43,101 bases of DNA from NCBI RefSeq assembly GCF_018860585.1, contig NZ_JAHKPR010000063.1, positions 1-43,101 on the forward strand. The letters run 5' to 3'. The position numbers were made by a program, and so were the translations under genes. Shown piece after piece: positions 25,394 to 34,849 of the stretch (position 1 is its first letter; each line of letters starts with the position of its first letter). The DNA is from Colwellia sp. E2M01. Lineage in GTDB: Bacteria; Pseudomonadota; Gammaproteobacteria; Enterobacterales; Alteromonadaceae. The notes below the pieces were generated by a model, which was not told where the DNA came from, searched no databases, and worked only from the letters and a program-made list of their open reading frames with translations.

Positions 25394-26488
25394 ATGCTCC
25401 GATTAATATTGATTTTTTTAGCTTTTATTTCGTTTACCTCAATGGGTGAAGAGATAGTTAAAGCAAAACCTAATTGGGTGCCTCAGTCTCCAACATTTTC
25501 TCAGAAGTTTGATTGGCTCAAACTTAACTCAGGTGAGTGGCTTAAAGGCGATATCATCTCAATGTACGATGATGAGCTTGAATTTGAAAGTGACCAGTTT
25601 GATTTATTGACGTTTGATTGGACTGATGTAAAAGAACTTCGCAGCCGCTTTGATAAACGCATACGTTTTGATAGCGGCGAAGTCAAACAAGGTTTTCTTA
25701 TTGTAAAAGATAATCATGTTGTAGTTATTAGTGACGGTAAAGAGCAAAAATATCCTTTATCAGAGCTTTTATCTATTACTTCTGCCGCTGACGATCGTAA
25801 GGGTTTTTGGAGTGGGAAAGTTAGTTTAGGTGTGGATATTCAGTCGGGCAACACTAATCAAGTTGACTATACCGCAAGCGGTAGTGTTAAGCGAATAACT
25901 CCTTATACAAGTCTTAATCTTGACTATTCGTATAGTTATAGTGAATCAACAATAAGTGATACTGCTGCAGTAATTAGTGATAATAGTCGTGTAAATTTAT
26001 ATCTAGAATGGTTTTACAGCTATAGAATATTTTTCCGAGTGTTGGACTATGAGTACTTTAGTGATTTACAACAAAATATTGATTATAGAAATACTTTAGG
26101 TGTGAGTTTGGGTTATCACTTTTTTAATACTAAACGATTAAAGTGGGATGTAACCCTAGGTCCGAGTTATCAAAAAACAGCTTACTATACTAGTTCAACC
26201 GAAAACCCTCAAAATAGCGCTGTTCTTGCTTTGACTAGTAATATCGATTACTCAATTACTAGTCAAATAGATTTTATTTTAGATTACCAGTTACAGTTTG
26301 TTGAAGAAAACTCTGGCAAACGAAATACTTATTTCAAGGCATCTTTTGAGTATAAAATTAATAATGACTTCGATTTGGACCTTGCCTTTGTACTTAACCG
26401 TGTTGCAGAGCCAGTAATATCAGATGCAGGAGTTATCCCTAAATCTAATGATTACCAATTAATTACTAGTCTGAGTTATAAATTTTAA
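25394..26488 (+). CDS. DUF481 (YdiY-like) outer membrane protein, copy 2
   Basis: Paralogue of the preceding gene: EWLKGDIISMYDDELEFES, DWTDVKELRSR and the barrel start GKVSLGVDIQSGNTNQVDY align with it along the whole length at moderate identity. Signal peptide MLRLILIFLAFISFTSMG; C-terminus ITSLSYKF ends in Phe, as expected of an outer membrane barrel. The 21-bp gap implies co-transcription. The level of divergence points to an old tandem duplication. Confidence 0.85.
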   Translation: MLRLILIFLAFISFTSMGEEIVKAKPNWVPQSPTFSQKFDWLKLNSGEWLKGDIISMYDDELEFESDQFDLLTFDWTDVKELRSRFDKRIRFDSGEVKQGFLIVKDNHVVVISDGKEQKYPLSELLSITSAADDRKGFWSGKVSLGVDIQSGNTNQVDYTASGSVKRITPYTSLNLDYSYSYSESTISDTAAVISDNSRVNLYLEWFYSYRIFFRVLDYEYFSDLQQNIDYRNTLGVSLGYHFFNTKRLKWDVTLGPSYQKTAYYTSSTENPQNSAVLALTSNIDYSITSQIDFILDYQLQFVEENSGKRNTYFKASFEYKINNDFDLDLAFVLNRVAEPVISDAGVIPKSNDYQLITSLSYKF

Positions 26489-26501
26489 CCCGTACTTTAT
26501 G

Positions 26502-26789
26502 TTATTCGTGGCTTACTTCAATATCCGTTAGTGGCTCACTACAACAAAGTAAAATATAACCTGCTTCCTTTTCTGACTCGATTAAGCCGTCAGTAGTATT
26601 TTGTTTTACTTCACCACTGATTAATTTAGCAAGACATCTACCACAAGACCCGCCTCTACACGAATAAGGTAGAATTAATCCCGCTTGCTCTCCTTGATCT
26701 AATATAGACTCGTATGTATTGCCTTTTATTTTTTTACCAAAACGGGTGAACTGAATTGATACTTTCTTATTCGTGTTTTGAGATGTCAT
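26502..26789 (-). CDS. 2Fe-2S plant-type ferredoxin
   Basis: A 95-aa electron carrier with the cluster ligands in SCRGGSCGRCLAKL (C-x4-C-x2-C) and a fourth Cys in YILLCCSEP. Fold and size resemble YfaE-type ferredoxins, which maintain ribonucleotide reductase cofactor in E. coli, but no reductase gene is adjacent. It converges with the DUF481 genes at a 13-bp distance and diverges from mpl. Confidence 0.9.
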   Translation of the reverse strand: MTSQNTNKKVSIQFTRFGKKIKGNTYESILDQGEQAGLILPYSCRGGSCGRCLAKLISGEVKQNTTDGLIESEKEAGYILLCCSEPLTDIEVSHE

Positions 26790-26951
26790 TATTTACTCGC
26801 TAACGATGAAGGTGATATTTACCTGTATTCTATTTTAACTGACTTAATTGATTTTTAGAAACATGATTACAGCCAAAGTTAAGATATTCAGGTATGATAT
26901 TGCTCATTATGACGTATCGTTTGTCTTATGAGTTGAGGTTTTAATATATCT

Positions 26952-28361
26952 ATGTCGAATAAAAAAACACACCTTCATATTTTAGGTATTTGTGGCACTT
27001 TTATGGGAGGGATTGCAGCAATAGCAAAAGAACTCGGTTTTAAAGTGAGTGGCTCAGATGCCAATGTGTACCCGCCAATGAGTACTCAATTAGAGGAGTT
27101 AGGCATAGAGTTAATGTCTGGTTATCAAGTTGAAAACCTTGCTGATGACATTGACTTAATTATTGTGGGTAATGCTATGTCTCGTGGCAACCCTATGGTG
27201 GAATATATGCTAGACCGCAATATTCCTTATACCTCAGGACCTCAATGGTTACTTGAAAACGTACTTAAAGATAAGTGGGTATTAGCGGTTTCAGGTACAC
27301 ACGGTAAAACAACCACCAGTAGTATGTTAGCGTGGATATTAGAATATGCTCTCCTAACACCGGGTTTTTTAATTGGTGGTGTACCGCAAAACTTTAGCAG
27401 CTCTGCACGATTAGGTAATGCTCCATTTTTTGTGATCGAAGCCGATGAATATGATAGTGCTTTTTTTGACAAGCGATCTAAATTTGTACATTACCGTCCT
27501 CGCACCTTAGTGATGAATAATTTAGAGTTTGATCATGGCGATATTTTTAATGATCTTAGTGATATTCAAAAACAATTTCATCATCTTATTCGTATGGTAC
27601 CAAGCAATGGCTTGATTTTATCTCCTGCTAATGAAAATGCGATAAATGAAACCTTAGCGATGGGCTGCTGGACGCCAACTGAAGTCTCTAATGCGATACA
27701 ATTAACACAAGGTTGGCAGGCAGAAAAACTTAATGCTCAAGGGAGTGAGTTTATTGTCAGCTTTGATGGTAAAGCACAAGGTATAGTAAAGTGGAATCTT
27801 ATTGGTGATTTCAATATCGACAATGCTTTAATGGCTATTGCAGCAGCACGTCATGCTGGCGTACCAAGCGCTATCGCTATTGATGCATTAGCTGAATTTA
27901 TTAATACCAAACGTCGTTTTGAATTACGTGGCTGCGTTAATAATATTAGTGTTTATGACGATTTTGCACATCACCCAACGGCAATAGCAAAAACATTAGC
28001 TGGCGTACGTGCTAAACTCTTGCAACAAGTAAATGAGAAAAAAGCCGTAGGACGTATACTGGCGGTATTAGAGCCAAGATCAAATACCATGAAATCTGGC
28101 GTTCATAAAGACTCATTACCGCAATCACTTAATGATGCTGATGAAGTTTTTATTTATCAAGGTGAGCAAGTTACTTGGTCGGTAAGTGACTTAATTGAAC
28201 AATGTTCAGCACCTTGTTACGTAGAAAACGATATAGAAGTATTAATTAATAAAATTACACAACACGCTCAACCCGAAGATATTATTGTTGTGATGAGCAA
28301 TGGTGGTTTTGCAGGCATACATGAAAAACTGCTAACCCGTTTAACCGAACTCAATAAGTAA
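26952..28361 (+). CDS. mpl: UDP-N-acetylmuramate:L-Ala-gamma-D-Glu-meso-DAP ligase Mpl
   Basis: Murein recycling enzyme that joins recovered tripeptide to UDP-MurNAc. The Mur-ligase fold is visible as LGICGTFMGGIA (N-terminal nucleotide binding), the ATP loop SGTHGKTTTSS (114-124), the metal region EADEYDSAFFDKRSKF and DDFAHHPTAI in the C-terminal domain. Length 469 aa is close to E. coli Mpl (457). It reads alone, divergent from the ferredoxin gene. Confidence 0.95.
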   Translation: MSNKKTHLHILGICGTFMGGIAAIAKELGFKVSGSDANVYPPMSTQLEELGIELMSGYQVENLADDIDLIIVGNAMSRGNPMVEYMLDRNIPYTSGPQWLLENVLKDKWVLAVSGTHGKTTTSSMLAWILEYALLTPGFLIGGVPQNFSSSARLGNAPFFVIEADEYDSAFFDKRSKFVHYRPRTLVMNNLEFDHGDIFNDLSDIQKQFHHLIRMVPSNGLILSPANENAINETLAMGCWTPTEVSNAIQLTQGWQAEKLNAQGSEFIVSFDGKAQGIVKWNLIGDFNIDNALMAIAAARHAGVPSAIAIDALAEFINTKRRFELRGCVNNISVYDDFAHHPTAIAKTLAGVRAKLLQQVNEKKAVGRILAVLEPRSNTMKSGVHKDSLPQSLNDADEVFIYQGEQVTWSVSDLIEQCSAPCYVENDIEVLINKITQHAQPEDIIVVMSNGGFAGIHEKLLTRLTELNK

Positions 28362-28501
28362 CAAAATTTATCAACATACCTTTGTGCTAGTGACGCATGA
28401 TGGAATTAGTTGCTTAAAGACAAGTGACATATATTTAACTCAATAGCTGACGAATATAGTTAATTCGCTCACTATCCATAAAAGAAAAAGAGATTAAGAA
28501 C

Positions 28502-29002
28502 ATGACAGTTTTAAACATACTTACCGCACCAAACGAAAAACTTTTAAGACCAGCTAAGCCGGTTACAGAGGTAAGTAAAATTCAAGTATTAATAGATGAC
28601 CTTATTGAAACTATGTACTCAACAGATGACGGTGTTGGGTTAGCGGCAACGCAAGTAGGTAGTGAGGCTGCTGTTGTTGTTATTGATATTTCTGAAAATC
28701 GTGATGAACCACTTGTTTTAGTTAACCCTGAAGTGGTTCACGGTGAAGATGCGGCCAAAGGTCAAGAAGGCTGTTTATCTGTGCCTGGTTACTATGCTGA
28801 TGTTGAACGTTTTACTAAGGTAACCGTTGAAGCATTAGACAGAGACGGAAAAGCATTAACAATTACCAGCGATGACTTTTTAGCGATTGTTATGCAACAT
28901 GAAATTGATCATCTTAAAGGCAAGTTATTTATTGAGTATTTATCGCCGCTTAAACAGCAAATGGCATTGAAAAAAGTAAAGAAAACCCTTAAAAATGGCT
29001 AA
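28502..29002 (+). CDS. def: Peptide deformylase
   Basis: Removes formyl from nascent chains. The three signatures are GVGLAATQVG, EGCLSVPG (metal Cys) and QHEIDHLKG (HEXXH metal ligands). Length 166 aa is standard. It is not beside fmt, so the genome may hold a second, housekeeping copy. Downstream lies ubiX; a shared transcript is possible but the gap is 86 bp. AAAAGAGA lies before the ATG. Confidence 0.95.
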   Translation: MTVLNILTAPNEKLLRPAKPVTEVSKIQVLIDDLIETMYSTDDGVGLAATQVGSEAAVVVIDISENRDEPLVLVNPEVVHGEDAAKGQEGCLSVPGYYADVERFTKVTVEALDRDGKALTITSDDFLAIVMQHEIDHLKGKLFIEYLSPLKQQMALKKVKKTLKNG

Positions 29003-29088
29003 GTAATAGCAGTAATTAAACATTTAGTTACTGCTGACTGATTAAATTAATCGATATATTTTGAGTAAAGGTAATAAGGTGAGCGTAA

Positions 29089-29724
29089 GTGAATAAGGTA
29101 GATAATAACTTCAATGGTAAAATTACCCTAGCAATAACAGGCGCTTCAGGCTCTGCTTATGCTTTGCGTTTAATTGAATGTTTAATTGCCGCAAATTATC
29201 AACTCTATATTTTATGCTCTAGTGCTGGACGTATTGTACTTGATACCGAAGTTGGTATAAAACTACCCGCCTCACCTGAAGCCGCAGGTAAGTTTCTTAG
29301 TGATAAGTATCAAGCTAAAGATAACCAAATAACAGTATTTGGCAAAGAGCAATGGTTTTCTCCGATCGCTTCTGGCTCAGCCGCACCGAAAACCATGGTG
29401 GTTTGTCCATGTACTACTGGCACTATGGCTGCTATTTGTCACGGCATGAGTGATAATTTAATTGAACGTGCTGCAGATGTGGTTATTAAAGAACGCGGAC
29501 AATTAATTTTAATGATACGTGAAACACCTTATTCAACATTGCACTTACAGAATATGCTCAGCTTATCTCAACAAGGTGTTACTATTATGCCTGCATCTCC
29601 AGGCTTTTATCATAAGGCGGAGTCAATTACTGACTTGATTGACTTTATGGTTGGGCGGGTATTAGATCACCTTGGTATTGAGCAAAACATTATGCCGCGT
29701 TGGGGTTATAATGCGAATAATTAA
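29089..29724 (+). CDS. ubiX: Flavin prenyltransferase UbiX
   Basis: Makes prenylated FMN, the cofactor of UbiD decarboxylase in ubiquinone synthesis. Marks are [15 protein letters not shown] at the N-terminus, [40 protein letters not shown] and the ETPYSTLHL loop. The GTG start at 29089 has AAGGTGA upstream; no in-frame ATG is better placed. Its 211 aa slightly exceed the E. coli protein (189). Confidence 0.95.
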   Translation: MNKVDNNFNGKITLAITGASGSAYALRLIECLIAANYQLYILCSSAGRIVLDTEVGIKLPASPEAAGKFLSDKYQAKDNQITVFGKEQWFSPIASGSAAPKTMVVCPCTTGTMAAICHGMSDNLIERAADVVIKERGQLILMIRETPYSTLHLQNMLSLSQQGVTIMPASPGFYHKAESITDLIDFMVGRVLDHLGIEQNIMPRWGYNANN

Positions 29725-29823
29725 ATAAAGCATTAAAAGTAAATTTTTATTTATGTATAAGTTTGTACACTAAGACTTAGGAGACTTAAGCCATTTTACT
29801 GCGTTATAGCGCTCAATAAAAAT

Positions 29824-29860
29824 ACATATAAAAAAGCTACTAGATCGCTTTTTTATATGT
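29824..29860. terminator. Bidirectional terminator between ubiX and cheX-like gene
   Basis: A perfect 14-bp inverted repeat (ACATATAAAAAAGC and complement) with a 9-nt loop, having A-run and T-run on its arms, lies between the convergent genes. Confidence 0.85.
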
Positions 29861-29886
29861 AACTTAATGGGTTGTTAGTTTAAATA

Positions 29887-30351
29887 TCAATCATCAAAAC
29901 TAAATTCAATATACGCTTTGCCTAATTCATTTTTTAGCGGAATGATAACTATAGGGCCTTTCGCTTTGTGATGAATTCTATGGTTTAGGCCTGATACAAC
30001 AATGGGCGTTGCCATATCAAACTCTATGCCTTTTTCACTGAGCATACGTTTGGCACCACCAGTAACCATATTAGTAATTTCACCTACTAAATCAGTAATT
30101 TCTTCATTCACTTCATCAGGCGCTTCACCAACCATTTTTTTCATAGTTGCTAAGGCTAAAGGGCCTTCAAAAGTAATTGATAATGAGCCTTTGGCTTGAT
30201 CACTGACCATGCCAATTAAGCCAGAGACGTCACCCATAGCGATCTCATCTTTTTTAAGGCGGGGTTTTTCTGGGACTAATTCCATTTGCGCCATGGTAGA
30301 CATGACATTAAGCATTGAAGATAAAAATGGATTGATAAACTCTACATTCAT
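29887..30351 (-). CDS. cheX: CheX-like chemotaxis phosphatase
   Basis: Members of this family dephosphorylate CheY-P. The active-site E-x2-N motif is present in DLVGEITNMVTGGAK (Glu91, Asn94), preceded by a second acidic helix (DEVNEEIT). Length 154 aa and the opening MNVEFINPFLSS match the CheX family. It is a single gene without other chemotaxis genes nearby. Confidence 0.88.
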   Translation of the reverse strand: MNVEFINPFLSSMLNVMSTMAQMELVPEKPRLKKDEIAMGDVSGLIGMVSDQAKGSLSITFEGPLALATMKKMVGEAPDEVNEEITDLVGEITNMVTGGAKRMLSEKGIEFDMATPIVVSGLNHRIHHKAKGPIVIIPLKNELGKAYIEFSFDD

Positions 30352-30769
30352 GGAGATTCCGAATATTAATTGTTTATTTAAATAAAGTGCTTAATTTGAT
30401 TTTGCATATTTATTTAACAAATGTAAATCAAATAGCGTGATAGTTGCTAACTTATTGCTGTTAATTATAGATATATTTGATCCAAGTACTTATTTAGGCA
30501 TATTTTTAGGTATATTTTTGCAAAATGCTTTTGCGAAAATATATTGGTGTTAATGCTAAACAGTGAAAAAATTTAGTCTTGAAGTTGTTTATCTTAAAAA
30601 ATTAACAGTTTTATCTGATTAGGTAAGTATCGGTGAATATTGCAGTTTTTACCACTATTTGCGAAAAACTTTTTTATTTTAACTTTATTATTTTTATTGT
30701 ACTCGAATAATGAATGAAAAGTGGGCAAACAATAACTTTATATTATCCCTTAATTGTTATTTCGTAATA
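30352..30769. other. AT-rich gene-free region upstream of cheX-like gene
   Basis: No coding frame with support. This part and the MITE separate two divergent genes. Nothing else could be named, although a downstream terminator (31117-31140) suggests a transcript from this side. Confidence 0.5.
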
Positions 30770-31034
30770 TATACCCGTTCCACTTGAAGATGCTCGTTTC
30801 AGGAAGCCTGAGCGATTCATAACCAAGGCACCTTTTTCTATCAAGGGTTGTTCCCTTAAAAAGAAATGTAACGCAGAGTATGATTTGCTCAGTCTTCCCC
30901 AAGGGCTGGTTTAGAAACGCTTTATGCCGCGTTATTGATTTTGAGAATGAACAACCATTCTCTACAATCAATGCCTTGCCTAAAGGCGTTTCTAATTCCA
31001 GCTGAATCCTGCATCTTCAAGTGGAGCGGGTATA
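30770..31034. mobile_element. MITE with 24-bp terminal inverted repeats
   Basis: The left end TATACCCGTTCCACTTGAAG plus ATGC and the right end GCATCTTCAAGTGG plus AGCGGGTATA are near-perfect inverted repeats; the first TA and last TA can be the duplicated target of an IS630/mariner-type transposase. No transposase frame is present in the 265 bp. The right half folds into a long stem (AGAAACGC ... GCGTTTCT) capped by GAGAATG/CATTCTC. I recall similar ends as recurring in Colwellia-like genomes. Confidence 0.85.
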
Positions 31035-31116
31035 GTTATTAACTTCATTTAGTATGTGAATATTTATAAAAGAGTCAATGTATTCATCATTATTAATTAA
31101 TACAAATTAATACAAA

Positions 31117-31140
31117 CAAAAAGACAGCGCTGTCTTTTTG
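31117..31140 (+). terminator. Perfect palindromic terminator in a divergent region
   Basis: CAAAAAGACAGC and GCTGTCTTTTTG form a 12-bp perfect palindrome with flanking A and T runs. It lies upstream of a plus-strand gene and not at the end of any annotated gene, so it must end an unannotated transcript or act on leftward readthrough. Confidence 0.75.
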
Positions 31141-31183
31141 TGGTTGAATGCCTTTGAACAATAATTAATATTAGGAAATTCAC

Positions 31184-32260
31184 ATGGCTCGTTATCTAGC
31201 ACTCGATGCGTTTAGGGGCATTACCATTGCCTTAATGATTTTGGTAAATACACCAGGAAATTGGTCGCAGGTGTATGCACCTTTATTACATGCAGAATGG
31301 AATGGTGCGACCCCAACCGATTTAGTTTTTCCTTTCTTTTTGTTTATCATTGGCTCGGCTATGTTTTTCTCTTTCAAAAAGAGTAATTTCACTGCAACAC
31401 CTGAGCAATTTATAAAAATAGTCAAACGTGGTTTTATCATGTTCTTTATTGGCTTGATGCTAAATGTCATACCATTTACGACTCATATTGAAGATTGGCG
31501 TATTATGGGAGTTTTACAGCGTATTGGTATTGCCTATGTTGTGGCTGCATGCTTGGTGTTAATACTTAATAGGGCAGGTGTATTTATAGTCTCAGCAGCT
31601 ATATTACTCTTATATTGGGGATTATTATTAAGTGGCGGTGATGGTGCGTTAACCCTGGAAGGTAATATTATTCGTCAATTTGATATCGGCATACTTGGTA
31701 CAAATCACATGTACGCTATAGGAGGTGTTGCTTTTGAGCCAGAGGGCTTCTTAAGTACTATTCCTGCGGTAGTTAATATGTTGCTTGGTTTTGAATTAAC
31801 GCGCTACTTAACCAATATAGAAAATAAAAAAAATAGTGTAATAAAGTTGACGTTGATTGGTGGTTTAGCAATTGGCTTTGGTTTGCTTTGGGGATTAGTA
31901 TTACCGATTAATAAATCTCTGTGGACACCATCTTATGTTATTTATACTACAGGCTATGCTTGTCTCTTACTTGCTGCTTTTATTTGGTTAATTGATATCA
32001 AAAAACAAGTTAAATTGGCAGAGCCATTATTAGTTTACGGAACTAATCCTTTATTTGTCTATGTATTATCGTTTTTAATAGTCACTGTATACTTAAATAT
32101 TACTATTGCCGATACCAATATGTACGCTTGGTTATATGCTCAATTTACTCTCCTATTTCCACTAAAATTAGCGTCATTTTTATTTGCTTTTTCACATGTT
32201 ATCTTATTCTGGTATGTGTCATTAAAGCTTTATCAACGTAAAATATTTATTAAAATTTAA
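31184..32260 (+). CDS. NagX-like multispan membrane protein (HGSNAT/DUF5009-type)
   Basis: A polytopic protein of about ten spans starting MARYLALDAFRGITIALMILVN, with the family's TPTDLVFPFFLFIIGSAMFF after the first span. Relatives include lysosomal heparan-alpha-glucosaminide N-acetyltransferase and NagX of chitin-utilizing bacteria. No other amino-sugar gene is adjacent, so substrate and reaction cannot be assigned. Length 358 aa is typical. TTAGGAAA lies before the ATG. Confidence 0.82.
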   Translation: MARYLALDAFRGITIALMILVNTPGNWSQVYAPLLHAEWNGATPTDLVFPFFLFIIGSAMFFSFKKSNFTATPEQFIKIVKRGFIMFFIGLMLNVIPFTTHIEDWRIMGVLQRIGIAYVVAACLVLILNRAGVFIVSAAILLLYWGLLLSGGDGALTLEGNIIRQFDIGILGTNHMYAIGGVAFEPEGFLSTIPAVVNMLLGFELTRYLTNIENKKNSVIKLTLIGGLAIGFGLLWGLVLPINKSLWTPSYVIYTTGYACLLLAAFIWLIDIKKQVKLAEPLLVYGTNPLFVYVLSFLIVTVYLNITIADTNMYAWLYAQFTLLFPLKLASFLFAFSHVILFWYVSLKLYQRKIFIKI

Positions 32261-32423
32261 GTGGGATTTTTATCTTGTGTCATCTAGCTTCTTCAATCTC
32301 GGATGTAAGATGGATTTTAAATGAAAAACAGAAGGAAATAACTATCTAAAAGCCTTGTTTTTGCTATTCTTATTAGTAACTTTTAATAAATTATTTTAGT
32401 ACAAAATAAAGGCTTTTATACGA

Positions 32424-33785
32424 GTGAACAGAGCTAAGTTAATTCAAGATGAAAACTTGTCTTTTAAAATAAGTCATCAGCTATTACCAGAAGACTACCA
32501 ACGCATTGATCTTTACTTCTCATTACCGGTTGAAATGGGTATAAACCCAAGTACCTTGAATGTAGAAGAATTCTTTTATGCGAATATAAAAAATCAAAGC
32601 GCATATTACGCTGATCAACTTCACCTGCCATTAGTGAGAAGTCGCTTTATTAGTCAAAATAAAGGTGAGCAAAGTGATTACCGCTTAAACCTCAATTTAT
32701 ACTCTTATCAAGTTAAAAAAGCCCTCGATTCGGATATTAAATCTACTTTAAAGCTAAAAACTGCGGAAGAGTTTTATCCTGCGGCAGTAGAACTAGCAGA
32801 GCAAACCTCTGCTTTAACAAAGAAGTTAAGACGCTATACACCGTCGGATAAAAAACTGAATTCATTTTTTGAAAATGCTGATAACTATTTGAGTTGGCAT
32901 ATAGAGCAGTCTTTTTTAAGATTACTTTCAAGAGGTCCAAAAAGTTCAGATTTTACCGTAGAGCGTGAAGCACTGCTCACTTTATGTAAAAGTGAAAATG
33001 ATTATCGCATTGAAAACGAATATAACTCACAAGTGACCCTTGATGATGCTAACCGTATAACTAATAAGATGCGTTTATTAGAGCGCTTGATAGAGTACGG
33101 TGTAGTTTTTCAGCGTAAACCTCGTTATTTAAATGTTAATTTAAAACGCTTTGTTCGCGGCATTGTAACAGCCTTTATTATGGCATTTGTTATGTTGCTG
33201 GTACTGAATGCGCGTACCAATTTCACTGAAGTAACCATTGCCCTAGTTGCCTTTTTAGGTGTGGTGTATGGCTTACGAGAAACTTTTAAAGATGATCTAA
33301 CCGATATTATATGGCGAAAAATTCAAAAAGGGCGGCCTAAATGGCAAAATTTATTTACTCATAGTGTGACTAAAAAACGGATTTTAAATCAAATTCTATG
33401 GCTCGAATATATTACCCCAAAAGATTTACCTAAAACCGTTAACGAATTATTTCAACAGCGTGGTCAGCAAAATAAACAAGATGCTCAGTTGTTGCATTTT
33501 CGTTGTGACAATAAAGTGTTAGCAAAGAAGTTTTTACCAGGCTACGATGAGATACAACAACAGACCTTTTTTAACTTAACGCCTTTTGTGCGTTTTTTAA
33601 AAAGAGGTGCAGGGCGTTTGTATAGTTTAGATGGACAAAAAATATCAAATCAAGCAGTAGAGCGTCGTTATCAAATTAATATTGTTTTACGACACACCAA
33701 TAAAACTGAAGAGTCTATACAGCGCTTTAAAATCACACTTAACCGCTCTGAAATTGTTAATTTTGAACGTATTAAAGATAATTAA
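32424..33785 (+). CDS. Conserved-type unknown protein with two central membrane spans
   Basis: No family is recognised. The 453-aa product has a soluble N-terminal half, two hydrophobic segments near 250-285 (GIVTAFIMAFVMLLVLNA and VTIALVAFLGVVYGL), and a soluble C-terminal half rich in beta-like strands and Arg. No signal peptide. It starts at GTG (32424). It is a stand-alone gene before the rpsF operon, with codon use like its core neighbours, so probably an old chromosomal gene. Confidence 0.8.
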   Translation: MNRAKLIQDENLSFKISHQLLPEDYQRIDLYFSLPVEMGINPSTLNVEEFFYANIKNQSAYYADQLHLPLVRSRFISQNKGEQSDYRLNLNLYSYQVKKALDSDIKSTLKLKTAEEFYPAAVELAEQTSALTKKLRRYTPSDKKLNSFFENADNYLSWHIEQSFLRLLSRGPKSSDFTVEREALLTLCKSENDYRIENEYNSQVTLDDANRITNKMRLLERLIEYGVVFQRKPRYLNVNLKRFVRGIVTAFIMAFVMLLVLNARTNFTEVTIALVAFLGVVYGLRETFKDDLTDIIWRKIQKGRPKWQNLFTHSVTKKRILNQILWLEYITPKDLPKTVNELFQQRGQQNKQDAQLLHFRCDNKVLAKKFLPGYDEIQQQTFFNLTPFVRFLKRGAGRLYSLDGQKISNQAVERRYQINIVLRHTNKTEESIQRFKITLNRSEIVNFERIKDN

Positions 33786-33909
33786 CCTGACACCCGATAT
33801 ATCGCAGGCAATACAAGTTACTTTTTGATGAGATAGTGCCACCCTCACAGAGTAAATTAACACTAAAAACCGACCTATAAATTTAATCAAGGTGGTCGAT
33901 TAGTATTGC

Positions 33910-33938
33910 TTGCTATTATTGGTTGTTTTCCCTACAAT
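33910..33938 (+). promoter_or_regulatory. Sigma-70-type promoter of the rpsF operon
   Basis: TTGCTA (33910-33915) and TACAAT (33933-33938) are separated by 17 bp, the ideal spacing. Transcription would begin near 33945, leaving an 88-nt leader before rpsF. Confidence 0.7.
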
Positions 33939-33974
33939 ACGCATCCTTAATTCAGCCTGAACTTTTTGTTCCTT

Positions 33975-34020
33975 GCCTCAACTGGTGTTTGGCTGAGCCA
34001 GATTATGAGGCTACAACCGT
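33975..34020 (+). promoter_or_regulatory. rpsF leader hairpin, candidate S6:S18 autoregulatory site
   Basis: GCCTCA (33975-33980) pairs with TGAGGC (34006-34011), with an inner CTGG/CCAG stem, and is followed by single-stranded ACCGT right before AAGGAG. A CCG next to a stem is the mark of the S6:S18-binding leader known in many bacteria. The match is structural and unverified. Confidence 0.55.
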
Positions 34021-34032
34021 AAGGAGCTCGTA

Positions 34033-34452
34033 ATGCGTCATTACGAAATCGTATTTATGGTTCACCCTGATCAGAGTGAACAAGTGCCTGGTATGATCCA
34101 GCGCTACACAGACTTGATCAATGCTGCTGAAGGCAAAATCCACCGTCTTGAAGACTGGGGCCGTCGTCAATTAGCATACCCAATCAATAAATTACACAAA
34201 GCACACTATGTTCTAATGAACATTGAAGCGCCACAGTCAGTTATTGATGAACTAGAAACAGCTTTCCGTTATAACGATGTTGTTATTCGTAACATGATCA
34301 TGCGTACTAAAGACGCGGTAACTGAAGCATCGCCAATGGCTGCTGCTAAAGAAGACCGTCGTGACGATCGTCGCGAAGTTAAGAAAGATGTTACTGATGA
34401 AGTTGAAACTAACGAAGCCTCTGAAGAGACTTCTGAAGAAGCAGCTGAATAA
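34033..34452 (+). CDS. rpsF: 30S ribosomal protein S6
   Basis: [25 protein letters not shown] is split here over residues 1-25 and is the standard S6 opening; [14 protein letters not shown] and [11 protein letters not shown] follow. An acidic C-terminal tail rich in Glu ([18 protein letters not shown]) reflects the Glu tail of S6, which can be modified by RimK in E. coli. AAGGAG precedes the ATG. First gene of rpsF-priB-rpsR-rplI. Confidence 0.98.
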   Translation: MRHYEIVFMVHPDQSEQVPGMIQRYTDLINAAEGKIHRLEDWGRRQLAYPINKLHKAHYVLMNIEAPQSVIDELETAFRYNDVVIRNMIMRTKDAVTEASPMAAAKEDRRDDRREVKKDVTDEVETNEASEETSEEAAE

Positions 34453-34461
34453 GAGTCATTT

Positions 34462-34788
34462 GTGATTGTCTCGCAAGGTAGCTTGCAAGAGAATCTCCTG
34501 GTGTTGACTGGTGCGGTGGTGAAAACCCCGAAACAATCAACAAGCCCTGCAGGTATTAAGCATAGCCAGTTTTCAATAGACCATAAGTCTATACAAAATG
34601 AAGCGGGTATGAATCGACAAGCTTTTGTCAGAATACAGGTAGTCGCTACAGGTGAATTATCACACTTAACACGTGAATTAGTTGCTGGGAATGTAATAAA
34701 AGTGTCTGGTTTTATAAACCGTCATGAATCTAGAAACGGTAATCCGCTTTTAGTATTACACGCTCAGCATATTGAAATGATTAATTAG
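34462..34788 (+). CDS. priB: Primosomal replication protein N (PriB)
   Basis: A small OB-fold single-strand-DNA-binding protein that bridges PriA and DnaT in replication restart. It has the OB pattern NLLVLTGAVVKTPKQSTSPAG, SQFSIDHKS, NRQAFVRIQVVATG, and VIKVSGFINRHESRNG. It starts at GTG nine bases after rpsF and lies at the usual place in the S6 operon. Length 108 aa is normal. Confidence 0.95.
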   Translation: MIVSQGSLQENLLVLTGAVVKTPKQSTSPAGIKHSQFSIDHKSIQNEAGMNRQAFVRIQVVATGELSHLTRELVAGNVIKVSGFINRHESRNGNPLLVLHAQHIEMIN

Positions 34789-34849
34789 GCTTTATTTACT
34801 AACCAACTAATAAGTTCGTTAACTAGATAAAACCATATTGGAGAACTCC

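Noticed and set aside
30750..30971. Minus-strand open frame of 73 codons in the gap before the NagX-like gene
   Set aside because: It lies almost wholly inside the MITE and shows no protein-like pattern; it is a by-product of the repeat.
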